Below, piece after piece: positions 12,061 to 25,900 of a stretch of DNA of 64,000 nucleotides. Location of the stretch: the NCBI GenBank assembly GCA_900708905.1, contig CAADRB010000061.1:1120901-1184900 (forward strand), read 5' to 3'. This DNA comes from Hymenolepis diminuta (Eukaryota > Platyhelminthes > Cestoda > Cyclophyllidea > Hymenolepididae). The position numbers and the translations under genes are program-made. Below the pieces are notes generated by a model that saw only the letters and a program-made list of their open reading frames with translations, was not told the origin of the DNA and searched no databases. Position 1 is the stretch's first letter, and each line of letters begins with the position of its first letter.

Positions 12061-15000
12061 CATAATGGAAGCATATTTATGATTGGAAGGTTATAATATT
12101 GTTGATGTCATTCATACGATATCAAAGTACTTCTGACGATAATAGCCTTTTTAAAAATGGAAAGTTTATATAAAAATTTTAATTTGATTTATTTAAAAAT
12201 ATTATAAATATTCAACAAAGTTTTACTTTCATGCATGTTAACAAAATACTTTAGCAGTATCGCTTATTTATTTTAATAATTTGAAATGATTCAAGTGGTT
12301 CTATTTCTGCCGTCAAAATGGTTCAGAATAATAAAATTCAGACAATACTATCATTTGATATATTCTTATTGAATATTTTTACTTGTAACTAGGAATTAAA
12401 TAATCCAAGCTGCCCTAAAAGTTGAAATTAATGTATGAATTAATTTTCGTTGTCTGAGAAATTATTAATTTCTTGTTCTTTGACAGATATACACACTTAT
12501 AAAGAGTTCTGCAAAGGTAAAATGAGAGTGAGACAAGGCTTCTCAGGATGCAATTAAAAAAATTGTTTCATTATAAAATTAAATTCATGCACTATAACTG
12601 AAAATTTCATTATTATCCATTGCAATACAAAACCGCCACAGTTATAATCATGAAATAGCATCTGAACACTAGAACTAGCAGCAGTTTTAGTGTGGAATAA
12701 AACCGATGGGGATGGGTGAATAACATTATCCAACAATAATAACGATATCAATAGCAATACACTACTTTCTACTAGTAGGGAATTATTGAATTTCTCATAA
12801 AGGGCTTAACTCACTTTGCAATTATCAAATTTTCCAAAGCACTTATGTACCAGGGTGAATTACTCTCCATTATATAAAGAACCCGGTAGTCAGCTAATTT
12901 ACTTGATTAGTTGGTCAAGGTACTTTGACTTTTTCGTTTGCTTTTACTGCCATGAGCAGGCAAGAGAGATTAGCATTAGCACTGCAAACAGCGTTGGACT
13001 TACTAGAGTTCACTGAAAGTGAGCTCAAACAAAAGGGGAATGCCATATAAAATGGATAAATGTATAAAATTGAGTAAAAAAGAAATAGGATGAAAATATT
13101 TGAGGAAATTACAACCTACATTGTCTCATTTTTGATCGATAGAGTACAGAGAAGAGAAGCGTTTCCTACAAAGTGAAAACCAATATCTAATTTGTCAAAA
13201 TCCTGGACACAGCGTTAAAATGCGTTAATAACTGTATTTCTCTCACTTTAAAACTAGAATTTTACATAAAATTCCTTTTCAAAGATATGTTTGGCATCTT
13301 TAATTTTAATTTTTAATATAGAAAATTGTATTATAAAACAGCTTTTGTTTTTAAAGGAGAAACACAATGTGCGAGGTCTCTGAAATAGACTTTTCAGTAA
13401 ATTTTAATGGCGTGGCTCCAGCAGCTTTAATTACTGTCTGACTTGAAGCTTCTATCTGAATGTATTTTCTGATTTTAAAATAGAGCATTGACGTTTAAAA
13501 TACGGAGTGTCTTGAAAGATCATTTTTCATACATTTAGTTTTAAAATACCCCATCCAGCCAGTGTTTATAAGGATTTCCATTGATTAAACCTTCATTACG
13601 TTCTGCATTTTACCTGAATTCTTTTAAGGACTTGATTGTCATAAGCAAAAATACACCGGTCATATGAGTTAAAATACTCACTTCTAGTTCATTAATTCTA
13701 CCAAATTTTTAAACTAGCCAACTTGTTTAACGTTAAATTTAAACAATTTTACTAAAAATTGTATTATTCTGCCATTTCGTTATTAAATTCTTTTAGGAGC
13801 TTAACTTAATTTAACGCCACTCTCCATTTTATACCGCATTTACTTAAAAAATCCTCCTTCAAGTAAGCAAACGGTGAAATTCCATTCATTTTCCTATTAT
13901 CAGGTTAATATGCTTCAGTATTCACGAATACTATAATTTTAAAACTATTTTTGTACGAAATCTAAAGTTTTAGTTCATTTAACTCAAAAAATGAAAAGAA
14001 AATCCCATAAAATAAGCACTTTAAAAGAAAAGATTGAAAGCAAAGAAGATAATAAATAATAAAATCTGTCTCAATAACTTTATATTGAGTATATTTCTTC
14101 CTGAAATGATTCTTTATCAAAAAATAAATATTATATTCAAATATCAATTCTGTAATAGTTCTGCACTGGTCCATCAATTTGCCGGATTTTTTCAGTGGGA
14201 AAATTTACCTGAAAGACTAAATTCAACGCCTCTTATATTTGGGCTGTTTTTGGTTGGTCCGGGCATCAGTTCCTTGTTTGTACCCGTGCATTTCCGCTCT
14301 TATTTGAAATTGGAGATTGTGAAATATGACAGATGTTGGATCATAAAATTATATCGAAATTTTATGTTTAATTCGTATAACTCCATCATGCCAATTGTTC
14401 TTTCGTGCCTTATGAGCAGCTAATAATCTGAAATAAAATACTAATAGAAGGAATTTATCTAAATAATTGTGAAAAAGAAAAATTTGCGCACTTTTTTTAT
14501 ATTTTATTGAAAGGATAAGTGGGTATCGGAGAAGATTTTTACAAATTTACTTCCTCGTCCTACGAAAAGAATAGAATAATCTGACGATAACGCAATTTGA
14601 AAGTATGTTGCTGTTGCTCTGGAAAAAAATTAATGTCACCACTGTATAAGGTTAATAATTAACGCTCCCTTCTGCTAATTGAAACGCTTATTATATTAAG
14701 ATGGGGTGGCTGAACCCGCATCATAGAGCCGCCAAACTGTGAACTCATGCAAATTCAAATGCAAAATGCGAAATAGTTTTCAAAGACGCCTGTTCAGTAT
14801 AACGAAGAAAGTTCTTGCTATTAGAGAACACTATATATTATTAACAAAACTTAACCAAATATTAACAAATACTCGACCAAGGATGCGGTCGAAAAAACAG
14901 AGAATACAATACGGGCAATTCAGAGTGAATATTTGCCAACTAGAGAGATCAAATTCTATTGGGATATGTTATAGTATATTTGACTGAAATATTAGAGCAC
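12061..15000. other. AT-rich non-coding stretch
   Basis: No supported gene. The plus-strand frame 14034-14423 (129 codons) is long for this window, but its translation is unrecognisable and it overlaps a 71-codon frame on the other strand. The frame 14739-14987 (82 codons) is basic and likewise unrecognised. Both are treated as chance. A short GC-richer pocket lies at 14700-14745. Confidence 0.55.
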
Positions 15001-15009
15001 AACTGTATT

Positions 15010-15400
15010 TTTATGTACACATTTGAAGAGTCCAATTGCCCATCAAAATTTGATTTTCAGTTACCGTAGGTGAGTTATTGTTTTTCAACGACAAACAGGC
15101 CCCAGTCTCATGCACGTTGAATTTTATTAGTAAGTAAGGAAGTGGACATAAATGACAAGGTGTTTATTTAATTTCCGGAGTTTCTCCATCTATCTATTCC
15201 TCCCCGATCTCTCCTCACTCCCCCCTTTCGTCCTACATCGCCTCCCACTTCCGTTTACTAGGACGTAAAAAAGCAAAAATCATAGTACCATCTTTTCATG
15301 CTTCTATCCGATTGTGCGTAACATTGCGGAGGTTGCAATATTTTACACTCGAATTTCACCCTTCAATTTGTTCCATCTGTGAATACGGCCTAAGTCAGCA
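15010..15400 (+). repeat. Repeat family C, copy 1 (pyrimidine-rich core)
   Basis: The core reads GTGTTTATTTAATTTCCGGA, then a C/T-rich tract of about 90 bases rich in CTCC and CTCAC. It is preceded by AGTGGACATAAAT. Related sequence occurs at 19430-19660, 19740-19985 and 59150-59400, all in the same orientation, each with the order 'tggacat - TTTAATTTCC(G/A)GA - C/T tract'. The copies are diverged and no terminal inverted repeats or target duplications could be defined. It may be the remains of a non-autonomous transposon. Confidence 0.45.
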
Positions 15401-17100
15401 ATATCGGGTATGAAACTTTTGACGGGCTTCACAGATAACCGCCAAAACTCCATGCTGTAAAATACAACAAAGTTGCTTTCTTTAAAAGCTAACAAACTGA
15501 TTCTGTCAATCTCTACTATTTAATAATAAAAGCAATGAAAGCGGATAATTAAGATACTTATTTGTGCATTTACGTGTTTGTGATACGTATTGAAATCGAT
15601 ATTTGTGCTGAGATGCCCGTGTTGTCTAGACCACACTAACTTAGCAAGCCTTTTTGGTACGATTATTAAACAAATTGATCATTTACTTAATTTAAAATTA
15701 CGAGGAACATTTACGAGATGGTCACCGATTTGTACTGATATAACTTTTCATTTCCTGCTTTTATAAAGTAACCTATGGCTAATCCTTTCGGATTGAATAA
15801 TATTTCAGCTTGACGTTAGTATCAGTTGGTAGCTGGTTTAAATGATTGCATATTTTTTATAAAAAATGGTAACTGACTTTCTTAAAGTAACATCTGCATT
15901 TGCCGAAATTTAATAACAGCAACTTTTATAAACCATTTATTACCGTAAAAGAAAGTCAAAATCAGATATTTTAAAAATTTTGTAAGATTAGTTTAAAGTT
16001 TGATCAAATCAAAGGCAATAGAATAAGCAAGGGACGAAGAAATGGAAGAGCAGTTTAAAGTCCTTATTTATTTTGAAGTCAAAATTCTTCACCATTTCAT
16101 GTTTTAAAATTTTGTTTTACTCTAAGACAGTCTTAACTTGCTCTATTTCGAAAACAGTGAGCATTGCTGGTGAAGGGTCTTAAAATTCCTTGAAAGGCGC
16201 CTTTATGTTTGAATGGCCACAGTTTGCCTTAAAAACAAAGACTTAACGTAAGAGATTTTCACTTTATCGAATATTTCTTACAGCAATTGTAATTTGTACC
16301 GTTAAAATAAAGATTCACATGTCTTCATGGCTAAGTAATATTTAGCTGATATGAACTAAAGTAGAATAAAAGCAATTGAAATTAAAAAATTGACGATATT
16401 AACAACGATGTGACGTATATATTACTTCATCAAACACCACCTGAAATTAGCTTTGGTTACAGGCAAGTGAATAAATTGGAAATTTTATTAAAATTAAACT
16501 GTTTATCCATTCAATCAAAATGTGTTCCTTTCTCTTTTTTCCTGTTTTCATTTCCGTTCAACAACTCACATTCTTAATTCGAATGAGAAATGCTTTCACA
16601 AATTTGAAACACAAAGGACATCTAAACGTGAAAGAATAGATAACAGTCAGAAGTGTTTGCACCCTCTAATTCTCCACTAACCCTCATCTTACTTTTGGCC
16701 ATAAATTAAGTGCTCGAATTTTAGTCATTCCATCCTTTATAATATTTATAAACCTAAATAAAATAAAATACGAAGTTAGTTGCAGTAGCCAAAGTAAACA
16801 GTTTCCTAATTTACAAATCAAATAATCTCATTTTCCTCCTTTAAAGGCATTAAGCCTTATCCTAATCAATTCATTGCTCATGCATTCTACTTATAACCTG
16901 AGCTAGTTTTCAAATTATTGTCTGGACAAAATTTTCAATATTTTTTCAAATTTCTGTTTAAAATCTTTGTTGGAAGTTGTAAAACCAATGGCAATGATTT
17001 ATCCATGATTTAAACTTTTCTTAATACTATTTTATGTATACACCAATCACCCTAACAAAGATATGTAAAAATTAATACATTTGTCCACATTTTTATGACC
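15401..17100. other. AT-rich non-coding stretch, with a possible fragment of family E
   Basis: No gene is seen. Around 16180-16240, a short GAAAGGCGCCTTTATGTTTG block followed about 20 bases later by TTGCC weakly resembles the core of family E (27830-27880 and 59950-59990). It lies about 1 kb downstream of a family C copy. In the last 4 kb of the window E also follows C, at about 0.75 kb. The resemblance is too short to call a copy by itself. Confidence 0.4.
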
Positions 17101-17119
17101 GTGTTCATTTTTTGTAAGT

Positions 17120-17300
17120 GTTATACGTCGTAGCCTACTGTTTATTCGAGTATCTGCTAACACACGGAAAGTCATGTAATTTGCCAGTGAAACTTGCTGT
17201 TGTCCATTTAGTTATCGTTTTATCTGTTAGCACAATAAAAAACTATTAATGTTGTATTATATCAAATATAATCTAGAAGTAATTTCTGTTTTACATATTC
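17120..17300 (+). repeat. Repeat family D, copy 2
   Basis: Second copy of the repeat at 11870-12060, in direct orientation. The best-conserved part runs from CTGTTTATTCGAG to ACTATTAATGTTG. The plus-strand translation (SLLFEYLLTHGKSCNLPVK) parallels copy 1, including a shared H-x-KSC core. Frame conservation in both copies would argue for a coding origin, but with only two copies this is weak. Copies D1, C1, D2 and C2 alternate in this half of the window, which suggests a larger duplicated block. Confidence 0.5.
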
Positions 17301-18551
17301 TAGTCGCGTTTACACGTAGTCTGCGAAGATAAAATATAATTTTACATTTATTTAAATCAAATTGTCAACCAGCTTTTCGTATCGTAGTCATTAACTTATC
17401 AGGAAACCTTGGAGATAGCAGAATTCAGTCTAAATTTTAGAACACTTAAGCATTGCACATTTTATTACATTTCCCATGACAACGCAGACAACTCCTGGAT
17501 TCCAGAAACCAAACAAAGCATGATCCTTGATGCCCCTATTTCATCATATGCGAAACCCCTTGTCTAACACGACAAAGATGCTATTTCGTACATCTAATGC
17601 TATCCCTTAACTGAAATTTTCAAACTCTTTTGGTGTCATCATCCATTGTAAAAATATAGATATAATGGCGGTAAGCATATGAAATAATAATAAAACGCTT
17701 TCTTAGATAATAATCGCTGTTCATTGCTAAAAGTAAAATATGAATAAAACCGTGAATTTGAGGTAATATTAAATTGTGTCATGTAAGATATCATATGTGA
17801 TACCATATTGTTCAGTTTTATCGCATGACTCCCAGATACACGGATATGATTATGTCCACTCTATTCCAAGCTCGCCAATCGGTTGATTTATTACTATGGT
17901 AAGTTAAACCATCCCTTTTCATTTGCATCTTTTTATTGCAGCGGGCAATCGGATGGGACCAACTTCGATAAATTTACCAAAGCACAATTCAATACAACTC
18001 ATTCAGCGTATATGTAGATTCACAAATATATTCTTCAATATTTTGATTAATACGCATGGAAGGGAATAACGTTAACAGTATTGATTTATTTCTTGTCAGT
18101 GGTTACATGAAGCCTCGTAATCCATTTTTTTAAAACTCTGCCGTGTGGCCTTCTAAATGATATGAAAAATCAAAATTTTATTTGCCCATTTGGAATATGT
18201 CAGAGAATGAAAAATTTTTTCCAAGAAATTAATTAAAAATACTATGCATTTTACAAATTCTTATCATTTATTACATATTGCTTATATCCTACATTCGTAA
18301 TTACATCATTTCGTAGTCATATTATTGTTCTTTCCAATGCTCCATTATTTTATTATAAGCCTGGTTTTATTGCATTAATTTTTATAATTTATAAAAATCC
18401 AAAATAACCCATAAATCTTGTGATGCTACTAGTAAGTACTATTCAAAATTCTTTTACTAACCCCTTATTCCCTGGAATAAAATCAACGCATTAAGTACGC
18501 AAGTTAAATAAAGGGTAATAAATATATTTTTACATACAATTTAATTGGTAT
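17301..18551. other. AT-rich non-coding stretch
   Basis: No gene is seen. A pocket of more mixed composition at about 17465-17600 has no open frame or recognised motif. Confidence 0.6.
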
Positions 18552-18764
18552 ATGGAAAATAGTCTAGTTCCGCATAACGTTATTTTGGAAACAAAACCGC
18601 ATTTTCGCCCATCGCAAAGTCAGATGCACAAACTTGACGTCCAGCGGTTGGAATTGCTTAAGTCTGAACAGGAAATTCAAGTCTGTCGCTATGAAGACTA
18701 TTTCTTAGTCAAAGATAAAGTTTGCAAAACGCTACTCAATTTTGTATCTCTTTCGGTGAATTAA
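18552..18764 (+). CDS. Small ORF of unknown identity, coding-like composition
   Basis: A 70-codon frame from ATG to TAA is distinctly less AT-rich than its surroundings and uses a broad set of codons. The protein is hydrophilic, with a likely amphipathic helix in the middle (KLDVQRLELLKSEQEIQV). It has no signal peptide or membrane segment and two cysteines near the C-terminus. A splice-donor-like AAA|GTAAGT lies just after the stop codon (18765-18775). It could be a small gene, an exon, a fragment of a transposon ORF, or chance. I recognise no family. Confidence 0.2.
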   Translation: MENSLVPHNVILETKPHFRPSQSQMHKLDVQRLELLKSEQEIQVCRYEDYFLVKDKVCKTLLNFVSLSVN

Positions 18765-18769
18765 AGTAA

Positions 18770-19425
18770 GTTTACTTCAAAATTTTTTTTTGTATAGTGT
18801 TTCTCTTACATATTATTAGTTTTCTGTGTATGACATCGGTATACATCAAACTTTGTTAGTCCTACATGATAGAAATTTCAAAAAGAGTGGTTTGGTTTTT
18901 TGAGGTAAGAAGAAGTACTTAGGATTTATCCATTAATTCCTTTTGGGTTTGGACTTACTGATTTTGTATGAAATATGATAGCATTCATATCCCGAAACTG
19001 CAATAAATTTATTTAAATATAACAAAGTTTTCCCCTAATTACATCACAAACAGAAGTCAAAAGACATCATTCTTATTAGAAATTCAGAAATATTTTTAAA
19101 TGATCAGAAATTTTCCAGTTCCTAATATCAAAGAAAAAATAACTTTATGTCTAAATGATTAAATTTTCTCGACAGACCAAAAACCAGTTATCTAGCATTA
19201 TAAAATTGTAAAAATATTTATTAATTTTGCATAAAGGAAAATAAGGCAAATAATTAAATAATCTAGCCACTAGTTTTTTCGTACATATGATCCCGTTGAA
19301 CTATACACAGTCTAAACTTATGTAACTAATGCACCGATTTAATGCAATTTGAAATTGGTAAAATATTTGTATATTTATACGTAAATCTGAGAAAAAATTA
19401 ACTCCATAATTTGCTCATTCTGAAG
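18770..19425. other. AT-rich non-coding stretch
   Basis: I see nothing beyond AT-rich words and short homopolymer runs. Confidence 0.6.
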
Positions 19426-19429
19426 TAAA

Positions 19430-19660
19430 TTTAAACGTCGGAGTGTTTATTTGATTTTCGAAGTTTTCCCATCCATCTCTTCATCCTTAATTTCTCCTAA
19501 TCTCTCCATTTGGCCTTGTCTTTTCCTTCTTCCCGTTTTCTAGACCACACGATTGTATAAATCATCAAACCATTTTCCATGCATCCACTGAGATCAAAAA
19601 CTTTGCTTTGTTTTAGGCTATGATTTTACTCCTCCGTTACAATTCTTACCCCAAGTAGAA
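19430..19660 (+). repeat. Repeat family C, copy 2
   Basis: Reads GGAGTGTTTATTTGATTTTC followed by a C/T-rich tract (CCATCCATCTCTTCATCC, then TCTCCTAATCTCTCC), parallel to copy 1 at 15150-15240. The downstream part shares the TTTTCCATGCATCC-type block with copy 1 (TCTTTTCATGCTTC). Read on the minus strand, copies 1 and 2 share a short peptide (RWM, then KLRK, then NKH), which may only reflect DNA similarity. Confidence 0.45.
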
Positions 19661-19711
19661 ACAAAGACATCAAATAAAGTTATCAAGAAGTAGCAGCTGA
19701 TGTCATATTTC

Positions 19712-19728
19712 TATATATATATATATAT
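19712..19728. repeat. (TA)8 microsatellite
   Basis: A short TA dinucleotide run lies between family C copies 2 and 3. Confidence 0.9.
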
Positions 19729-19739
19729 TTTAACACGCC

Positions 19740-19985
19740 TAAAATTTTACTGGAGGGAGTGAACATAAATATTGCATTTAGTTTAATTTCCGGACTTTGG
19801 CCCACCACCCATCTAATTATTATTTCCATTGCTTCCTTCAGGTTTGCCACTATATTGCCACTACTTCCGCTAAACAGGGTTCATTTTCAAGATTCAGAAA
19901 CAAAACATATTCCTACGTACGTAATCGAATGGTTCATGCATATGGGTATTTAAGCACTTGTATTCCATCTTTATCCCTCATTTAA
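19740..19985 (+). repeat. Repeat family C, copy 3
   Basis: Reads GGAGTGAACATAAAT, then TTTAATTTCCGGACTTTGG and a pyrimidine-biased tract, matching the order seen in copy 1. It starts about 80 bases after copy 2 ends, so this is a local near-tandem pair. The plus-strand frames inside it (19759-19953 and 19797-19985) overlap each other and are not supported as genes. Confidence 0.4.
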
Positions 19986-19989
19986 TATC

Positions 19990-22900
19990 CTGATCTTGGC
20001 TGTTAACAACTGATGTTGATCTAATAATGGAAGGAAGGAAAAGGAGTTGCTGGTAGATTGCAAACTCACTGAGTATTAATGCAAATACAGCCATTTATTT
20101 ACATAATTGTTCATTTATCCTCCTTTTGACCTTCGAAAAATTATTTCGGTACGTTCTGGTTAAGATTGTTTTGGAATTTGGTTATTTTCTTTACATATAA
20201 AACAACTTTATATCAAAATTTAATCACGTATGTTATTTTGTATTTTAAGGATTGACGTCTTTTCTCCATGATTTTCGTTCAACCTATTCAAATACAACCC
20301 TTTAATCTATTTATTAATTATTTAATTAATTTATTGATCTCCGTTAAAGGCGTATGACCAATGGCTAAGGAGTTCTACTTGTCATACGTTGGTGATTGCT
20401 ACGCCATAGTCTTCCCCTTCAGTAGATGTTTTAAATAAATACGTATATTTTAAGAGCGTACATGTCTTCTATTTAAAATGTGCTCAACACGCCGAAATCA
20501 GTTAATCAATAGTTTTCAACAAAACATATTATGTCAAATCAACAACAAGAACCAACTTTTTGCGATTTTGAAATAAGAATAATCAATTTAATTTTGATAT
20601 TTGATATGCACATATGTACTTTCATGAACAAGACATTATTTTTCTTGGTAAATCTAAGGGATACCCCAAGATTTCTTTGATGTATTTAGCAATAATCATT
20701 TAACTCATTTTGATAAAAATATCAGGCTTACGTTTTTGCGTTTGTTAGAACTGTTTTTAATCCTTTCAGTTAGGGAATATTGATTAAGGATTCGTACTTG
20801 TTACTTCTGCGACAACTCAGTCTTAACCTGCAAAATCCAGTACACGACAAGTACAAAAGTAGTAACGCCGGCGGCCGATTCTCGAGCTCACCATTGTCCA
20901 TCGCCTTATTCTATAGCATGTTATTAATATTTTCCTTTTATTCCCTGAAATATAATTTTTTAATTTTTGCCTTGATTCTAACACATAGCATACCAAAATT
21001 TGAGTGATCAAACTAGAGTCGGATAATTATCCAGATAAAGTTTACATGCATCACTACTTTGTCTAAAATCTGCCTGAAAACTTAAGCGAAAATCTTATTT
21101 ACAAATTTAAATATAATTGAAATTATTGTGTCACGTTTTCATGACCCTTTTGAGCATTTAAATTATGTGCGCAATTGATTTCGCCCGCATAGAATAATTA
21201 AATTGTGTCTAATAGAGTGCAGTCAAACAAAATACCAGTTATATGAGTGACAAGGAATGGAGGGATTAAGGGAGAATCAACACCAAACTGATGAAATAAC
21301 CACAAATACAGTATTTAAGAATGGATGCATTTTTAGCTTTTATCTCTTCGCCAATTTTTAACGGACCAGGGTTAAAAAAATTACAAAATTCTTAAAAAAT
21401 AACAAATAGGATGCATTCTACTCTGACTTTTACATGGTATAGCACTTCTAAACCAAAAATTTATGATGATTTAAAAAGCGCAGTAATTGTTATAATTCAT
21501 ATTTAAACATAATATTTCAATTTTACTTGCATCATTTTATTCTAAGTTCATGTGCTCTGTGTTCAAGAACGGTGGACAAACAAAATGAATTTTGTTTTTT
21601 TCAGAGCTTTATACCAGTGACCATTCTAAAAGTCAGATTTGTACTTACATATATTTGTATATTTTTTCGTTTGCTTCAAAATAAGGTCGCGTTTGTAAGA
21701 TTATATAAAATTTGATATTGACTTTTTTGTCATGGAAGAATTGAGCAAATTTCCAACATTCTTTCCTTTCGTATTCATTTTAAATTAGTAATTTTTATTT
21801 TCGTTGAGTACTATTCACATTACTAAACTTATTCTAAAAATTTGTTACAAGCGATTTTAAGCAAAAATAAATTAATAACATCTGCCATTCTTCCAATGCT
21901 TACTTTTTATACCAAATAAGCGATTTGAGCAGACTATTTCATTTGCTGTTCTCCTCATTTCTAATAATCACGTTCTGTTAACCATTATTGTGAAGTGTGT
22001 CTGCTTTAAACACCAATTATATTCAGACTGATCACTCTAATGACTGACAATAAATGGCACTGCATAAATCAAAATTTGTTCCTAGCTAGAATTAATTTTT
22101 AAATTTTAACTATTGCCATGTTAAATAAGTTAAAACTTGTGATTGTAAAAATCACATGCACCAGTTAAAAATGGACACGTCAATAACTAATATGAGTGTT
22201 GGAATCTAACATATGTTATCAGAAAATATCTAAATATAGTTATGCTGGACAGATATGCTGGACGTTCCCTCTTTTATAATTCATATTCATATTAGTTCCA
22301 TTGAACCTATAATATTTAAAATAGTGGAAATGGAGACAGAAGAGAATTATGCGGAGGAGTTATTACTTGTCTGCTAGCCATTGGCGCCAATCTAATTGTC
22401 AGCCACAAGTGCTTATGCTCCATTTAATTCCTGCAAACAGATGCTAAATTTGTTTTCATAATTTGAAGTTGTACAATTATTTTCATTATTATTAAATTAA
22501 GCAACGAAGATGTCAAAAAATTTCAAGATCTAAATGGAAGAAAAGAGTGATGAAATCGGTGATTTTTCTCAAATTCTACAATGTCTTCGCAAATTCTGGC
22601 CACTTTGTGCTGTATGAAAAGCAGTTGTTTTGTCTGATGAAATTGTTTTAAGATAAACTGATGTGTCTTCATAGGCTGTATGGAGGGAAATGAAACGAGA
22701 TCTTGTCCTTTTATAATCAGAAATAGAATTTCTATTGCCTAAACCACAACAAAAAAGTTGAATTCTTGGCAGAGTACTTGTAAGAGAACAGCAGCATGTG
22801 AGTGAAGTAGGACATGAGTGGAGCGAGTTGATGACCTATGAAGAGGTCATTACGAATTTTCTTTATTTTGATTTGTTAAGGATAAATTATCACATTTTCA

Positions 22901-25900
22901 GTAGAAAGTATTTAACTAATGATGCCCGGCTGTTCAATCTTTATTCTTCAGGTTTCTACTTCCTATTAGACATTATAACTTTTATATTTACAATTTAGCG
23001 ACTAATTGATTCTTCCCTAATTGGAGATGATACTCTGATTTATTAACATTTTGTTGCTACTAATACTTAATAAATGAAAATAGTAACGGATTTTTCGGCA
23101 CAGCAGTATTCATAACGGTTTATTCATGGTGAACTTATGATCATGAAAATTAAATATCTTGTTGTAATGCGATGTCATTGCAGAAACCTATTTATCACTT
23201 TCAACGGCAAATGAAATGATAATGTGCGTTGAAGCTTCAATAATTGTTGACGGTGAAAATTCTCATGTAGATTTTTAAAAATTTTTTAAAAGAAATAATG
23301 GTCTAAACACCATGCTACAGTCGGACAATCATTCGGACTGCCACACTTCCTGTAGTAAACCCTTTTTGTCATAACTGCAGGCAAGTCAAAAGTATATTTT
23401 TGTTTACTAACCATACTCACTGATAAACGCTTCCGATCAAGATTTTATTAGCATTTGGTAACTCAATCAGTTGGAAGTTCTACAGTCGTTCTTACACCAA
23501 TATGAGACATTTTGAAGCAATGTTGAATAAATATAGTCTGCTTAATAGCATTTGTTTATAACAGTTTTATTTATTCTTATTCTGTTTCTTTCCGGTAAAA
23601 TTTACTATAATGAAACATATTTAAATTTTTATATATTACAGAGCGAAAAAGATAAAATGGCATTTTATTTTAAATAAGAATTGCTTTTTCCCTTATAAGC
23701 GTTTGACATTCAGTATATCACATGAATATCAAAAATAGTAATGTACGCATTTTGATAATATTTCCCATTAAGACCAGACCAAGAAAGTGATTCGGATCAG
23801 AAATATAAAAAACGTTACATTTTGCATTTTTTCGAGAGCTTACTTGAAATACGAAGATATGTATCTCCAGTCTGGACTACAATTTATTTAATATTCTGTT
23901 CAATTAAACTTTATTGTTTGTTTCAGTTTGTTTTAGTTTCATATTGTTCTGCCAGTAAGTAATGAACATATTATTAATAATATTTAAAAATTTATTCTGA
24001 AAAAGTAATTTAATTTCCGATATTAGGGTTATTATTGAAATCAAGTGGTATTAAATGGTTAACGAATCCCTTTGAAAGCGGACCCACAAGTTAGAACTAG
24101 TTTGTACACTTTGTACACGCAATTTTGGAACGTAGAAAGCATTAAATTTGCTACTTAAATCACATCCACATAAATTTACTTTATTTCAATGTCTAAATAA
24201 ATTAAAAATTCAAGATTATCAAACATTTGATGCCTGCGAATATAAACATATTTAAGTGGTTTCTAAAGCCAGCATATAAACGAAACTGAATTATTTAAAA
24301 TCGTCAATTTTTAAATCAAATAATTAATATGAACACAAAATTTAAAGCGTAGTATAAATTTGATACTATTTTTACGATTTCAATTTGAATATGATTACTG
24401 GATCCATTAAGTTTGACGGAGCAGAAATTTGAAAGCCGTATTATTGTAATCTATTAATTCTTCCCCATTTATTTGAGATATATATTTAGAAGAACGACTT
24501 CCAATAAATGTGTCGGCTTCGAAGTTTGGATTTCACGAATAAAGTTTTAATTAATTTTTATAGTCAAATTTTGCAAGTATGACTTGCACTGTAAATTTAA
24601 ATTTATCATCATTCTATTTATTCTTGCATCACACGGACTATTAATCTCAATATTCAAATATTTTAACGCTCATAAACTCTAAAATAGCTCAGAAATAGTG
24701 TTTTAATTTTTACATATTAAGTCAGATTTAAAAGTCATTAACTTATAATTAGCCTTGATATATTAAATATTCCTAGGTTTTTAACACTCAGAGAAATTTT
24801 ACTAAACTCCTTTACTGACAATGTGCTCGATCATTTGAAAAAATTAATTGAATTCGCTTTTAAAGATTAAATACAAATAAAAGGTGTTTTCCAAATAAGA
24901 TTACTCACCTTTTATTTTTGGAGAAGGTAGATACCACTTACCTGATCTCTTACGGCTTTAAGGACGTTTGACAAGTGCTTAAAAACAAAATTTCGCTTAC
25001 CAAACAGGTAAAGATATCAAATTTTGCCCTCTCATTATTCCTTCAGTCATCGGACAAACTTTCGTTTAATGGAGATTAAAGATAATGACACAAATGTTTT
25101 GGTTGCCTTTTTAGAATAATTGCTAAATAACACATGTTTGCAGTCAACAACGTATGCAGTAAACAAACACGATTAAGCCCCCTTTCCCTAAGAAAACGTA
25201 AATAAATGGAAAGTTAAACCAACCCTCAACTCTATTTTTATTTATTATTCTTATAAAAAGTTTTTTAGCAAGCGAATCTTTAGAATGTTTAAAAGTGATA
25301 CAATGCATCTAGCAATCCAGCCAAATAAGGGATCAATTGCAATTTAAAGTTAAACTTAACGATATAAATTAGTCAAACCAATTTCGATTTAATCTGCCCT
25401 TCAAATCCATTAGTCCAAAATTTAATCGATATGAATCCGCGATTCACACTGACGATATGATATATAAACAAATTTTGAGGAAGTAAAGATCAGAGCATTA
25501 GTATACATAATGTTGGTCATATTTATAACTTTATGCCAATGTGAATAGTCACTACTGAATAGACAAAATACGATGTTTTTAATAATAAGAATATTAATGA
25601 CTAATCATAAAATTATGGATCGGTGTTTAAACTGAGACACAACTTTAGTTAACTTTATTAGTAGTAAGATATAGAGCGTCAAACAAATTGACTCCTAAGC
25701 CATTTAATATATTGCTTTAGCACCAACTTTATTTTCATTGATTTGAATTAACACCGTCTGCAGTCCATGTCACTCAATCATTTTAAATGCAACGAATTTG
25801 TATAAATATTTGTATAATTGTTTACCTAAGAAATATTTTTCAGGTCATTACTTTTAGAAAAAAATACATAAAAGTGTTTTTCATTAATATCTAATTCAAA

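Noticed and set aside
14034..14423. 129-codon plus-strand frame
   Set aside because: AT-driven, unrecognised translation that overlaps a minus-strand frame. No splice or promoter context.
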